64,000 nucleotides of DNA from Spirodela intermedia (Eukaryota > Streptophyta > Magnoliopsida > Alismatales > Araceae), in assembly GCA_902729315.2 (NCBI GenBank), contig LR746270.1, positions 7,635,221 to 7,699,220 on the forward strand, in the 5' to 3' direction. Below the pieces are notes generated by a model that worked only from the letters and a program-made list of their open reading frames with translations, was not told the DNA's origin and searched no databases. Shown in pieces: positions 1-13,689 of this stretch. A program made the position numbers and the translations under genes. Position 1 is the first letter of the stretch. Each line of letters starts with the position of its first letter.

Positions 1-1027
1 AAAGGTACAACATAATAATACAGTCCTTGTCTCATGCCCAAGGATTCATTCATTTTAATAAAGGTAATAAATTGAATGCCTTGGATATTACCAGCAAGAA
101 TCATTACTTGACGCAGCTTATGCAAATTTCTTGTTTTCTAATTTTTTTTCTGAAGGATCAGCATGAGAAAGTTTCCCCTAGCTAACATGTTACACAAACC
201 TGTACACCTCCCCACTGTTCTCTATGCTCAACTCTCCGCATTGGTTTGATAAACTGGGGAGCTAACAAGAGAAGTTGAGTGTATGAATCTCAGCATAGAT
301 CTGATAAATTTCGTGAAAAATAATCATTGTAGAAAATAAATATAAGGTTCATTGGACTGCAAATGTGGATTCAGGAAATTAAATAATGTTATACTAATCA
401 CTTGAATTGCTACTTTGTTAGACATCATTCTTGTGAGCAATATCTATAAGCAGTGAATTTCGTCCAACAAGAAGAACCATGGTGAAATAAGGATTTGCAA
501 TAAACAGATTTCTATGACTGATTTTCATATGGAGTTTCCCCATCCTATTTTGATCTACAAGACTGATTTTCCTGGATTAACCCAATTCAAGAGGTGACTC
601 ATCCTGGAATTTCACTCATGATGGCGCATCCAAAAATCACCCAGTTCAGCTTAGATCAGCCAAGGACTGGCTATTTTTTGATGGATCAAGGCATCCAAGG
701 GTGAATCACATGCGAACTGGAGAAAAATGAGTATTGAATTTTCCTGAGCCACATGATGATGCCCCAAAACCTATGTAGATTTTTCTCACAAAAATATCAA
801 CAAAGACGCATTAAAAGAAAACTCTGAAGCACGATGAAAATATACAATATAACATATGTTAATATTTATATTTCAATCGTAAATTTTTGGAGTTAAGACT
901 ATGATATGATGCTATAAATGAAAGTTTCTCCTTGACTATATCCCAGGTGAAAACCATCCTATAATAAACTTTTCAGCGACTTCATTGATATGATCAATTT
1001 CCTTTATATCTAAACTTATAGGGTCAC

Positions 1028-4000
1028 CTCCTTGCAAATGAACTTCGCCATTCCTGCACCCATTCGTCTGGTAATGTCCTCAATCACTTCTTGGTAGCTG
1101 AAAATCAACCCATGAGCCAGGTTACAATAACAACCAGGAAGATTGAACATAATCAACAATGCAAAATGCAATAGATACTGGAAAGCAACCAGTAGTACAG
1201 ATGAGCAATAATCCTCGTCTATGAGATTATGCTTGAAATAAGACTTGCCGGCTCATTCTCAACAAGGGCTAACTCAGCTTGGGCATCCCAAGTCTGTAAG
1301 CATCTAGGAATCAGCCATGTGGGTAAAAGAAGGGATCAAGTCAAAGGGCTTGGAAACTATTTGAGCTCATTAACAAACGAATAGGCCCAAATCACCTATA
1401 ACCAGTGCTGTAGCACAAAAACCGTTGCAATAAATGTGAGCCAGTCAGAGTCATGTAACTCTGTCTTGGGTTATGCTTACAAATGGGGACAGTTGCTATT
1501 CATCTGTAAATGTGTAAAAATCCACAAGCAATCTTCGAACTCTTTTCCATCATTCCAGATGAATTAGAGAATAATCTATTTTGGTGGTTCAACTAGAAAA
1601 TTCTTCATGGTTTTTTCAATGTAACGAAAAAGAGTTGCTTGATGAAAAATCATATTTGCAAAAGTAGCTGTATTCTCCAATTTAGAAAAATATAAATATT
1701 TTGCATCACTTAATGCCACAGATGATTTGAAACAGTTTGAAATGACTTCCAATTATTTACAAACATCGGTGAAGGGGATGAAGATGGTGCCCTTCGATTT
1801 GAAAATTGAAGAAAACCTAAAAGACAAATTTATAAAACAACTAGAGAATTGACGCATTAATTCCAAAAGTTAGACTAAAACGGTTCATAAGATGAATATG
1901 ATTCGCGTAAATTCCTGGAGTTTCATTAATATTTTGAGATTTAAAGTTTTAGGAAACTACATTCTGATATTAAAAATGAGTTAGTAGTAATCCACACAGT
2001 CTTGACATCATTTACTTGAAGATATATTTTATAGAACGAAGTATATCTTTAGATTAGGGAAAGACAAAATTTTAGAATAAATATTAACTCTAATAGGAAA
2101 TTAATTCTATTAAAGGAAGAGGGAATGAAAATTGACACTAATAGGCATTTGTTTCTAGAAAGGCAACAGATGACATTACAGAGACTGACACTCTTGAATG
2201 CTTATTGAAGGAAGTAAAATAAATTATAACTAAATGACATCTACCAAGATTTAAATGGCATGAACTTCAGAACAAAGACAGTATAGTGTCAAAGAAAGTA
2301 ACCATTCTACACATGACCAGAAATGAACGAATACAACAGAAACAACCTTCTATCAAGCTCTAGAAAGGCTGTTGAAACCAAATCAAACTTATCCATCAGA
2401 ACTTTGTAGTCTTTTGTGCCACCTAGAATGTAAGCAAAAAATCAGGGGCATCAGGCAATATGGCATATATTAGTGTAAGAGATATACATTTTAAACAGAG
2501 CAATTGTCCTTCAGTAGCAAGAGGCAGATTTTTCCTTAAAGAAAACCAGGAATATATCTCAGAAAAATGGCTTCCATACAATTGGAAATGAATATTACCA
2601 ATGAGAACAGCCATCATGTCAGGAATTGGAGTATTTTTACGAAAAACAGCACTGACACCTGAGTACGTGGTGGGCTTTGCCCGAAGGAAATAGAGAGAAA
2701 ACATAATGAAGCTAACAACGCCACAATTTAAAGATAGCATTGAGAACAAACCATGAAACTCTGAAAAATCTCTTTATGGGATAGACTTTATTCCCAAGAA
2801 GCCACATCTCCATAATGCACTCTCAAAAACATCAGAAATTAAATCTCAGTCAATCAGGAGATTTGATCCTTCATCAATATATTCGAAAACAAACGTTTCT
2901 CATCAGTTACAACACCCATGTTTAGCTTAAAAATTAATCAGACCCACTATACCGTCAACATCCGTTTTCTCCATCATTCCTTTACAGAACGAAATCCACT
3001 TACAACTCATCAAAAATCATCATAAAAATTCATATAAAGTCTAAAGAAATATGTGAACGGTTCGCTTATTCATCCTTTTCCTCTCAGTCGTACATTAGTA
3101 ACTTTCTTTCATAGAAAATGCCAATAATGGCTGCTCTTTATTCATAAATGAAAGACTTGGATAAAGACTGGGTCAATCCATTAATATTTGAATGCTTATC
3201 ATGAACATACAAATACTCAAGGTATAGTCATCGTTTAATCTGACTTCCTACTGACCTCTCAAACTAAATTATTTTTTTATTTAAATAACCACGATTTTAT
3301 TTTAGTAACAGGAAATGTCACGAGCCATAAAATTCACAATGTCATTTATATACAGATTGTGTCAGACTAGGCTCCAGAAAGGAAAGTAAAAGAAAGGCCA
3401 AAAGATTCAAGTAACATTTTAAAATGTTTAGCTTCAAAATGAAAGCGGGCTAGAAGGCATTCATCAACGTAAACATGCCTTAATAAATCACGCGGAATAG
3501 AAAACAAAAATAAATAGAAGAGTCCTTACACGAGAAATGCCAGTTCTTATCATATATATGTTGATGAAATAACTGAAGGATAGGCACTTTAATATCAGAA
3601 GGTACACTTGTATCATCCTCTGAAAAAAATATCAAAAGAAAAAAGATAAAAAAGCTCAATCTTCAAGATTATATAGGCGAAAGTAAAAAGTGACATTAAC
3701 CAGAAAAGTTAATTAGTCTCCTTGCAGCTAATTAAACTATAATGTCAAACAACCACACAATATTAGATCAAACCAGATCAAACCATGACACACTATCAAT
3801 GTTCTCGTAAGCTGCTCCTAGCCGTTGTAGGTTGTTTAAGGTCAGCAGCTTTTCACTACAATGGAAATGTCGTCACATGATCAGGCCCACTTTCCAGTTT
3901 TAGCTTCGTATTTCCTATTGCCAACTCCATATGGTGCTCTTGCCCTTTCTATCCACCAGACTTAAAAACACTGCACTGGTACGAACCTCCATATTTAAAT

Positions 4001-6093
4001 TGATAAGGTATAATTGAAAAATACGAAATAGAAGCTCTTTGATTTTATCAAGCAAATATGAAAGAGTCTGACAATTTTTCAAGACCATGTCGGGACGAAT
4101 CCCGATTCAATTTACAATCTGGTGTTTGGGTGAATAGTTAAATATGAGTGGATGAAGAACCCACAGAAATCAAGGAATAAAACTACTCTTATAATACCTT
4201 TCTTGTTCCTGTGCTATTAAGTATATCGTTTTCCCATTTCTCAACTCTCTGGTTACCCTGTTGTGAAGGCCATTCGTCCTGTTACTTTACTCTCTTGTTT
4301 TGAAAGAAGTTCGCGCACTGAGTTTTGGTAGTTCAACTTATGCATTGTTGCCCCTGACTTAACTGCATCCAATACTACTTTTTCTACCCTATGTTTTCTT
4401 TTCATGATCCTTGAATATCCTCTATGATTAGTCTCACATTGCAATATAGGAGGATCGAAGCTAAACTTCCCCGACTCCTTGCAGATACCACTCACTAAGA
4501 ATGTCCGTCCAAATGGAAACTGTATAAGACATTTAGACAATGAAGAATGCTATCCACAATAAATGCTGTGCTCAGGAACATTTAGAATCAAGCACATATT
4601 ATCAAGACAATAACAAATAAAAAGTTATTTATCAGAAAATATTTTGGTCAAAAAGTTGCATGAGTTTAAATAAATTCAATTACACATTTTAGGAATTAAA
4701 GGTCGAAATAAATGAAACCCATTTTCTTGATGCATTATAGAGTGCCACTTTTTTGATGAAGTTAGCATATCATCAAGACAGAAGCAAAAAAAATAGGTCA
4801 CTGTAATAAATAGAAGCAATGCTCAAAGAATTTTGGTAACATACCGACGGTATCCAGTGCTCTGAGAACTAGATAAAAAATGCAAACCTGTAAAATTTCA
4901 GGAGCTAGATCAAATTGATTATAACGCAGTACAAAATAAATAAGCATAAAAAGAATAATTAACATAAAAGGCTGAACTTTAAAAGTACAATGTAATTCAC
5001 TTAAAATCACATGTATGATGTAGCCAATATGAACTGAGAATTCATAAGAAAGTGTCAGTTCCTCAAAAAAATGACAGTCAATAGCTAGTGAAACACCACA
5101 AACAGAACATATAAGATCGTTCCTAGAAGAGTATCCATAGTAAATCTTTCTTGGACGTGACAACATATTCATATTTGATGCTCATTGTTTAAGTTCAATT
5201 TCCCAAAAGTTGAAAACCCTGTAATCATCTATCCCATATTTCTTTGGAAGCACTTCATAATGTGTATGATTAATCAAATAAATGGATAACCTTGAGACGC
5301 TGTGAGACTCTAGTCCTCTCCTAGTGCAACATGTGCTGCCTCAGTTCAACTCTTATGAGCCAGTTCCGATTTAGGAATCTCCAAATCTTCACTCATACAA
5401 ACACAAGTACAATGAAAAAAAAACCACAGAGATATCCCCAAGAAATCCGTCCGACCTTTTCAAAAGCCTGGAATCTACTTTGCCAGAGCCAGAACCTTCA
5501 CGGATTAATCTCAAAAATGCCCAGCGCAAGTATAGTATTGTAAGAGCTAGGTTACCAAGGCGAAGGCTACCTACATATCATAAAAGGATAAGCTCCAGAC
5601 AGCCAGGTTAAAAGTGGGGCTCAATATGATCAAAAAATTGATAAGCACCTCTTCCAAAGATGATCGATCCCCTTAATCCATATGCATTTTTAACAGTTCA
5701 CGACGTTCTAAATAAAAGTTTGATCGTCTGGTACTCCAGTGGCTCGCTGGCATGCTCTACCTCTCGAAGTTCTAACTAAAAATGGTAGACCAGCATCCCC
5801 CTAATGGGATGTTTCAAAATAGGCTCTGATTGTCCTTCCACACAAGAGGATTACGAAGAGGAAGTGGATACGGGAGGTCTTACAGCGTTCCGGAGTTCGG
5901 TGCAGAGCTGCTGTATGACAAGGGCGAAGCTGCGAGAGACCTTCGTGAGCATGCCGTAGCAGAAGGCCCAGTGAGGCTCCGCAGGGATCTCTTTCTCAAT
6001 CCGCGCCACCGCCATCTTCAGCCTAACCAGAGGCATCAAGTCCTCCGGGTGATCTATAATCGTCCATAAGCTTCTCAAGACCATCTTGCCCAC
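1028..6093 (-). CDS. SQS: Squalene synthase (farnesyl-diphosphate farnesyltransferase), 5' half; gene continues beyond base 1
   Basis: The enzyme condenses two farnesyl diphosphates to squalene at the ER membrane, the committed step to sterols. Five coding exons are visible: 6093-5884, 4887-4845, 3619-3530, 2422-2347 and 1097-1028. All junctions are GT/AG and phases agree, giving residues 1-163 of a family usually near 410. Exon 1 carries the conserved [11 protein letters not shown] and [13 protein letters not shown] blocks. Exons 2-3 join to form the first Asp-rich motif, DTVEDD (residues 82-87), which binds Mg-diphosphate. Exon 5 ends after [16 protein letters not shown]. The second Asp motif and the C-terminal membrane anchor are not found in bases 1-1027, so they lie outside the window. 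The donor of exon 4 (GTTGTT) is weak but required by frame. ATG at 6093 is the first Met; Met4 is an alternative. Identity is recalled from family conservation and is secure. Confidence 0.95.
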
Positions 6094-6179
6094 GCTCCCT
6101 CTTCCTCCTCTGCAATGCCCGCCCGCTCCGACGAAGAAGCAGCGTGTGTGTGTGGGAGAGAGAGAGAGAGAGGGAGAGA

Positions 6180-6440
6180 GGACCCTGAAGGAGCAAGTCT
6201 CAGCACGTTACAAGGTCATTGGAGAGAGGGAGAGAGAGAAGGATGCTCGTTTGAGAGAAATAGATCTCAGTACCTTTCAAGGCGTTGGACTGGGGGATAG
6301 AGAGAGAGAGAGAGGACCGGGAAGGAGCAAGTCTCAGCACGTTACAAGGTAATGGAGAGAGGGAGAGAGAGAAGGATGGTCGTTTGAGAGAAAAAGATCT
6401 CAGTACCATTCAGGGCGTTGGACAGGGAGAGAGAGAGAAA
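6180..6440. repeat. 134-bp tandem duplication embedded in GA repeat
   Basis: Two near-identical copies start at about 6180 and 6314; the landmark GAGCAAGTCT is at 6191 and 6325, a 134-base period. Each copy holds a unique core (…CAGCACGTTACAAGG…, later GATCTCAGTACC) between GA runs. A third, decayed fragment of the core end is visible near 6490-6515. Confidence 0.85.
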
Positions 6441-6572
6441 GGAGATGATCTGTACGTAACAATTTCAGATGTAGTGAGAGAGAGAGAGAGATCTTGGCTC
6501 CCTTCAAGGCCTTAAAACCAGCACGTTCTGGCACCACGCCTTTAGACGAGCTGGACGACCCACACGCTCTCA

Positions 6573-6712
6573 GCTCTCTCTTCTCTCTCTTCTCTCTCTC
6601 TTCTCTCTCTCTTCTCTCTCTCTTCTCTCTCTTCTCTCTCTTCTCTCTCTCTTCTCTCTCTTCTCTCTCTCTTCTCTCTCTCTCTCTCTTCTCTCTCTTC
6701 TCTCTCTTCTCT

Positions 6713-6764
<52 letters not shown>

Positions 6765-6805
6765 TCTCTCTCTTCTCTCTCTCTTCTCTCTCTCTCTCTC
6801 TCTCA
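6573..6805. repeat. Interrupted CT microsatellite
   Basis: About 230 bases made almost only of CT dinucleotides, broken at near-regular intervals by TT to give repeated TCTCTCTT units. The last quarter is pure CT. Confidence 0.95.
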
Positions 6806-6875
6806 CTCACTCTCACATTCACATTCCCTTCCAGCCAAGCCAGCCCACCTAAAAGCCCATAAAGACCAGGTTCAA

Positions 6876-9290
6876 TGGACAAGGTCGAACCCGGAGCCCA
6901 TAAATAGGGTAGTCAAGCTCAGACCATTCTCAACCAAGGCCTAGCCAAAACCCAAGCTTAAAATCACCCCCTTTTCCACCTTTCCCAACCTTTTAGTTAT
7001 GGCATTAATTGGCCAATTAGGGCGCCCCTCTAGCCAGCCACAATTTGGTCAACGCCCATTAAATTGGGTGTTGTTACCTCCGCCCATCTCAACTATGGGT
7101 CTCACATGGCTTTATGTGAGCTTTAAGCCTTGACTTTAATGATAGGATCACATCATCTCATGGCTTTATGTCAACCATGAAACCCTGACAATGTTCAGAA
7201 ATGTATGTTCAAGCCAATTCAATTTATTGCTGATTAGGATAGTTTTTATACACTTTATTTGAGTATATTGGATAAATGGCATGCTCCACAATGTGGGTTT
7301 TGTTTTACAAGGCTTTATTTCTAAATAAAAAAATAATAATGAGTATATCAATTCAAGGTATCCTTAGTGTGATTAAAAATCTAAAAATAGGTTAATATAT
7401 TTTATACTATATTTATTTATTTAAAAGAAGGGTCCAACTATGTATGGAATATGTGCATGTTTATTCCCTAAAAAAAATTATTCAAAAATATTTTATCCAA
7501 TAACATGTTTTGGCTAAGAAATAGATAACCTCTTTAGTGGGAACCTACATGACCTTCCACATGTACTCTTTTGAGATGCAATGCCTATATTTCATGCATC
7601 CACAACAAGAAGATTGAGGACCAAGAGAAAGAAATTAATATGTAATTGTTACCACTTAAATGTTCATAATATTGTAGTATTAAATACGTGATTGTTTTGA
7701 TAATGAAAAATAAATATATGATCAAATAAAAATATCGAATTATGCTTAGTTTTGAATATATATCAAATGAGGCTAAACATGAAAGTATTCAAATATAACC
7801 CAAAATAATATAATTAAATATTCAGATGATAATTCATTTAGTATATTCATTATCCCTGGTGCTAAAAAAATTTAATTGATTGATTTCATCATATGAAATG
7901 ATTATTTTGTATATTATTGTGAAAATGACATATTTACATAAACTTTAACAATAAGAAATGAAGTGATTCAGGCACTCAAATCAATGACATTTTGTGAAGT
8001 AAAATATGATTATTAAAGCTCACTCAGCCATCTATGAACCCATATTTTTACACTATTAGTTTTCAAAATATTTGGACGTCAAATTAATAGTGTATTCAAA
8101 TTATTCATTTTTGTCAAAGAGGATTTTCTAGACGTTATCAAATATATATATATATATCAAAAATATTTTTAATTATTTCGATCACCCAAATTGTGATTAA
8201 AAATATTGATATCATTGATAATATGTGTTTTTGGACATCGCATTTTATTTGAGGTGATTCAGATTAGTTTTGATTATTTTTTATATTTTATTAGAAATAT
8301 TTTATCTATTCTAGGCTCATGATATCAAATCCTTAGTGGATTGATATGAACTAGCATAATTCAGATATGAAAAATAATAAGTTAAAAGATCATATATAGG
8401 TTTCACTTTAGGATATCCAGACTATTTAAATGGATACGTATTGGCCTCTAAACTATTTGAATTTAGTTTATTTTAGAGAAAATAGATGTTGAAAAATCAC
8501 AAAAATATGAAAATAATTACATACACTATTACCTATAAATACAACTATTTTCTTTATCCATATTAATAGAGATTGATTATCCTTATCTTCTCAACAACCT
8601 CCAACTTTACATTAAGTTTTATGTGTAGAAAAACAAAGTGAGAAATCATGAGGATCGTGCTAACAAGTCAAGTTGTTTGAAAGTATTAAATTGAGGAGTA
8701 TTACTCAAACAAGGACCCACCTTGACTTGTTCAAAATTTAAAGAGACTTCCATCAACAGCCAGCAATCTAATGAGAAGATGCCAACTTAATCAAGCTATC
8801 AAGCTTTTCTCCCTTTATCAAGGAAATCCTTTTGGAAGCTTTTAAGAAATCATCCTAGCAATATCAACCCATAGTGAAATCATCTCATATTTATTATGAC
8901 GGTTAAACATAATGTGAGATTAAAATTTTATTTAATAATTTGTGAGAATTGTTCCATTAAATAGTTGTTTATTTCACAGAGTCATAAGTCTAGAAGAAAC
9001 TTTTAGGAGCTGAACCATGTATATAGCAGGTGTGATTAAACTCTTAATATTTTTGAAACCAAAGAACAAAGATTGTTCCTAAAGAGTAGACTTAGACAAG
9101 AGGTCAAATCATTATAAAAATGTTTCATCACTAGAATTTACATCTAAATAAAATCATTAGACAAGAGGTCAAATCATATTTTTTCATCTTAAGATTTAAA
9201 GAACCAAAGATTAGAAGGAGAATACCATTATGCCTCATCACTAGAATTTACATCTAAATAAAATAGAAGTTAATCAATTCAACCCCCCTT
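6876..9290. other. AT-rich intergenic DNA, no gene recognised
   Basis: Strongly AT-rich with no long open frame and no splice-compatible coding similarity that I recognise. The sequence ATGGCTTTATGT occurs twice near 7107 and 7162. The right part (about 8530-9320) probably belongs to the LTR of the copia relic that follows: a TATAAATA at about 8536 and nested direct repeats near 9085-9264 are seen. Confidence 0.6.
9085..9264. repeat. Nested direct repeats at the end of a degraded LTR
   Basis: A 29-base sequence beginning CATCACTAGAATTTACATCT occurs at 9126-9154 and again at 9236-9264. A second short repeat, GACAAGAGGTCAAATCAT, occurs near 9087 and 9160. They look like a small internal duplication inside the LTR upstream of the primer binding site. 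Confidence 0.8.
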
Positions 9291-9320
9291 CTTGATCCAA
9301 GTGAGGGCTAAAATCCAACA

Positions 9321-10640
9321 AGTGGTATCAAAGCAACATCTATACATAAGAAATAAATTTATTTGAGAAATAGATCGAATGGTCAGCACATCTTAGAAAA
9401 AAATATTTGAGAAATTTATCTTAAAAGGGAGCTCAGTCCATAGACCACCTTTATTTAATAGATTGAGATATGAATTTTGGAAGGACATGATGTTTTTTTC
9501 CAAGGGATAGATTATCACTTTTGAAAGCTTATTATGGCAGAATCACTAGAGTTAAATAAAGACTCATGAGAGAGACACATAGGTGAAGTGATAAAAAATT
9601 ATCAGCTGGTCTGAAAATATAAAATATTCACAATGAATGAGAATGAAACTATATTGGAGATGTATGCCAAGTTTACTAACATTATAAACGCTCTAAAAAA
9701 CTTAGAAATAACCTTTCTAGTAAAAGACATGAATAATTTTTTTTTGGCATCACTATTTCATTGTTGAAGAACCAAAGTCACTACTATTGATGAGTCTAGG
9801 GATCTAGTTAAACTATCCCTAGATGATTTACTAGGATCATTAATAACTTATGAAACAGGTTAAGAAAAGATGAAGTTGGAATACAAAAATCCATAAAAAA
9901 TGTTGTTTCTCTAATGTCAACTGAAATTTTAAATGACTTTGGAGAATTAGGAGAGGAGGAAGATGAAGTATATATTGCAATATTGACAAAAAAAATTGAG
10001 GAAAATTTCACTAAGCTAGGAAATAGAAAAATATTAAGTAAATTCTAAAAATTTCCTACTACAAATGAAAAATCCAAAACATAGAAGATTTTCTTTGAAT
10101 ATAAAATATTATGAAAATTGGAAATTTATTTTGATTATACTATCAAAGAGAAAGAAGAAAGTAATGATAGTAACATAGAGTGATGAAGATAGCTCTTTCA
10201 TCTAAATGCAAAGAAGAATTCAAAAGAAAATATATGTTTTGCTACTCACAAGCTAGAGGTAAATAATTCAGATGATGAAAAAATATCTAAAGTATAATTA
10301 ATAGATTTACTTTATGAACTTCATGATTTAACAAAAAAGAAAGCAAGTCATAGAAAATCTAGAAATGAGATCACAAAATTGAAGGAATAAATGAAAATCA
10401 TGTCTGAACATCTAGACACAAATTATAAATACATGGAAATATGAAATTACAAGATAGTGGAACTATCTAATGAAAGCGTTCATTCAAAAGTTGAATTAAG
10501 AAAGCTAAAGAAAGAAAACAATGTTGAAAAATCTGACGACAAAGATAAAACTATAGAAAAAAGAAAATAGAAGTTAGAAAACTATTTTTTAAAACTCAAG
10601 GATGTACCATTTCATGGAGATATCATTTGGTATAAATCCT
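9321..10640 (+). mobile_element. Degenerate Ty1/copia retrotransposon: primer binding site plus gag relic
   Basis: The upstream sequence ends in a CAACA LTR terminus at 9316-9320, preceded by the CAACCCCCCTTCTTGAT stretch typical of copia LTR ends. A near-perfect initiator-Met tRNA primer binding site (TGGTATCAAAGC) follows at 9323-9334. From about 9550 to 9860 one + frame reads as a copia-type gag (UBN2 family). Recognisable pieces are GEVIKNYQLV, MYAKFTNIINALKNL, KVTTIDES and KLSLDDLLGSL, interrupted by stop codons. Acidic/lysine-rich text continues to about 10640. No zinc knuckle, protease, integrase or reverse transcriptase is seen, so the element is an old, internally deleted, non-coding remnant. 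Confidence 0.8.
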
Positions 10641-13420
10641 ATAAATCCTCTTTCTTATTCATGGTTTTGAGGTCAAGTTATAATGTATTCTTTGTTTTCA
10701 GAGGTGTATGAAAGTATATCATTTGAAATTCCTAATGCCTCACTGACAATTTAAGAGATGATTGAATAAGTATTATCTCAAAGGTAAGTAATGAGTAGGT
10801 CATTCAAGATATAGAAGTTTTGTAAGAATTCATTAACTAGAGTTGGATAGATTTGACACCTTGTGGTAATGATTGGTAACCATTCAGTCCTGTAATTAGA
10901 TATAAGACAGATTTACCAACTAAATTGTGGGTCTGGAAGTCAGATTCAAGCAAGTAATAAGTGATTGGTAGTTCTGAAGTATTGCTATCATTGATAGGTA
11001 GTTGATTTTCAATAATTTCAGGATTCTCAGAAAAGGGATTTTCAAGGATTTCATATGAAAAATAATATTATGTTAGCTAGGTTTCTTCATCTGAATAAGT
11101 AATGATGATCTACTTTGGGGTAGATTATCATTTTAGTCTAAAATTTATTAATTGGTTATTTCTCTCTCTTGATGAGCAACAAAGAGAGCGGTTAAAATTT
11201 GATGAGCTAGCCATAATGCTAGAACAAGGGGAGAATGAGATTAAAAATTAAGATCACATGGAGTTCTTGGAAAAAGATGGATCACTATAGTAACATGAGC
11301 TAAGGACTGTTTTCATGGTAAAACATAGATCTCGTATAAAATTTCAGGTATATACTTTGACAAGAGACGACTCCTAGAGATAGCTCGAGTTCTAGAAAAG
11401 AAAATTAGTTAAAGTGAGATGACTCACATCAAATTTTTATAGAAGAAAGTTGTCAACTCAGTTGGAACTTAATTAATTAAAAATTGATGGCAGCTCATGT
11501 TGAAATTAATGAGAGATTATAACCATTAAAGAGTGGGATATGAAATCTATGGTTTGGAGCTAGTGTCACTAAGGTAGATGATACCGAAGGTTGAAATTTC
11601 ATCACAAAGAATTCAAATCATTTCTCTTATCATTTGAAGGTTATGATGAATTACGTTAGATGGATTTGAAATTGGGTGAAGCCTAAAATTCAGGTTTAAA
11701 TAGAATAAATTTTTGGGTTGGGAATCTATACTTTCTATTCCCCATCAAAATATCCCTTAACATATGATCATCAGTCATTGTCCATGAGGCTTTAAATGTG
11801 GGTCCTGAATTCCCTCTAAATTTTTCTCCTCCCCCTTTTTATTTCTACAATTCACCTCATCACTCTATTTTTCTGGTTTTTGTTTTTCTGGTCTAATAGT
11901 TTGTCACAGATCATGTGATTTAAAATTAATTCATCACTCATTCATTAACCTAAGCTATCATTTATCACATAAAATTAATCTAGAAACAGTCATAAATAAC
12001 TCAAAATTATTTTAGACTAAATTTATGAACATAAGAAATTTCGAATTTTAGTTTTCTCACAAATGATGGATCATATGTTTTGAAAATAATTCAGTAATCT
12101 TTCAATAACATGCATAATACCATATGTAATCAATCATTGCATGATTTTTTTTTCAAAATGTTTTCTAATCATAAAAGGGTTTAAGTTTAGGAGACTAACA
12201 TATTGGTTAGATTTTAATTAAATCTTATAGTGACTGGACATATGTTAATGATTTTGGGATGTTCACCACAAAGATATTTATTTATTCAAGAAAATTTATA
12301 TGAAAAATCAAACTAGAGAGTGTAGGTGATAAAAGTTGAACACATTAATATACCAACATCTAGATTCACTTATATTATCATATCTTATACTTCATGACAA
12401 TGGAGATTGTCTATTGTTAGGGGTCTAATCAAGAACATAGGGACATATCCTATGGTAAAAGAACAATCTAGGATAATTATTTGACTAAATTTAGTGGTTT
12501 AATTTTTTCTTCACAAGAGATACCTATCATCACAAATGAATGATATGATGATTAACCTGATTTATTCACGAGTACAGATCCATATTTTCCCTTAAAATAA
12601 AAACAAAACTTCATGTCTCCACTATATAGTTTGTAGGTCATTTTAAAATCAATGGAGTTGGGGGCGTTTCATGGCTCCAACCTACTACGTATCTACTCCA
12701 CATATAGTCTTCATGTTTAGGGTAGAAGCCAACTTGGGGGCATCAATGGAGTTGAAGGTCAAGTGCTTTCGGGGACGTTGGTCTTTCAACAATATTTTCT
12801 TATTTGGACTGAAAAATAATAATCATAGAAGGGCCAATTTAATTCTTATTTTGACTTTGATAAACATTGAAGAGCTCAAATTCACAAATTTATAAGATCT
12901 AAACCATCAATGAAACACAAATAATTGCAATATTTGGCAACTAACTAGCCATTGTCTAACTACAACCATGGTGCATGCTTCCACACAAAAAGCTCCAAAT
13001 CGTAGGGATTTGAGCTGACTAGGAGTGAGTATTATCGCTTAAGAGTCAAAAATTTTGTTTGAAGCATTATAACACTAAATTGACATTTTAATTAGCCTTG
13101 GATGATTCCCATAAAATTCCAAGGCCTAAATATGACTAAATTTCAGGGGATTATTCAAAGTAAAGCTAAACAATATAACAATCATCTAGGTTTAATTGAT
13201 TGATATTCTTTCACCAAAAATATTCCAGCACAAAGAAAAATGAAAGTTTTAGTATTTTTTGGGAAGTCAAAATTCAAGCATAAATTTATTTCTAGGATAA
13301 ATTCAAGCATTATTATTATTAAAAAAAGAGATCTCAACCCATATAAAAATTTGGGAAATTCAAGCCATCATTATTAAAAATTATTACTATTATTATTTAG
13401 ATTGATACAAATTCTGAGAA
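10641..13420. other. AT-rich intergenic DNA, probably transposon debris
   Basis: No coding similarity recognised in either strand. A 74-residue open frame at 12671-12895 has no recognisable motif and no splice context, and I do not call it a gene. An AT-to-GC transition at about 13430 marks the approach to the next gene. Confidence 0.5.
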
Positions 13421-13689
13421 GTAAGTCCCAAGCTTGTTCCGGTATGACCCGGAGGGGATGAGGTCACCGTGTAAATTGGACCTTTTCAGCTGACCCACTA
13501 TTCTAATGGGTTTTATGTCAAAATATCAATGACGTCAGCGAGGAATCTCCGGAAAGATTTTTGATGTGAAATTTATTAAACACCCAAAATCACTAGGATG
13601 TTTTCCGGGATATCCTTTCCAGCTTAAAAAGTCCACGTTTCTCGTATTGCCGTCGCCACCAATCCATCCCCATCAGGAATCAAAAGGGG

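Larger units (their letters stand above)
6094..6870 (-). promoter_or_regulatory. GA/CT-rich leader and promoter region of squalene synthase
   Basis: This stretch lies immediately upstream of the squalene synthase ATG. From about 6150 to 6500 the + strand is GA-rich, so the transcribed strand reads as CT, typical of plant 5' leaders. From about 6573 to 6805 the + strand switches to CT with regular TCTCTT interruptions. No clear TATA box was found on the gene's strand. Open frames through this region encode only RE/SL repeats and are not genes. Confidence 0.5.

Noticed and set aside
4253-4540. 95-residue open frame on the minus strand inside squalene synthase intron 2
   Set aside because: No recognisable motif, stops on both sides, and lies within a well-defined intron; a captured transposon fragment is possible but unsupported.
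6400-6882. Long open frames of RE/SL repeats on both strands (up to 160 residues)
   Set aside because: Pure translation of GA/CT microsatellites; no start context and no family.
12671-12895. 74-residue frame in AT-rich DNA
   Set aside because: No similarity recalled, no splice or promoter context.
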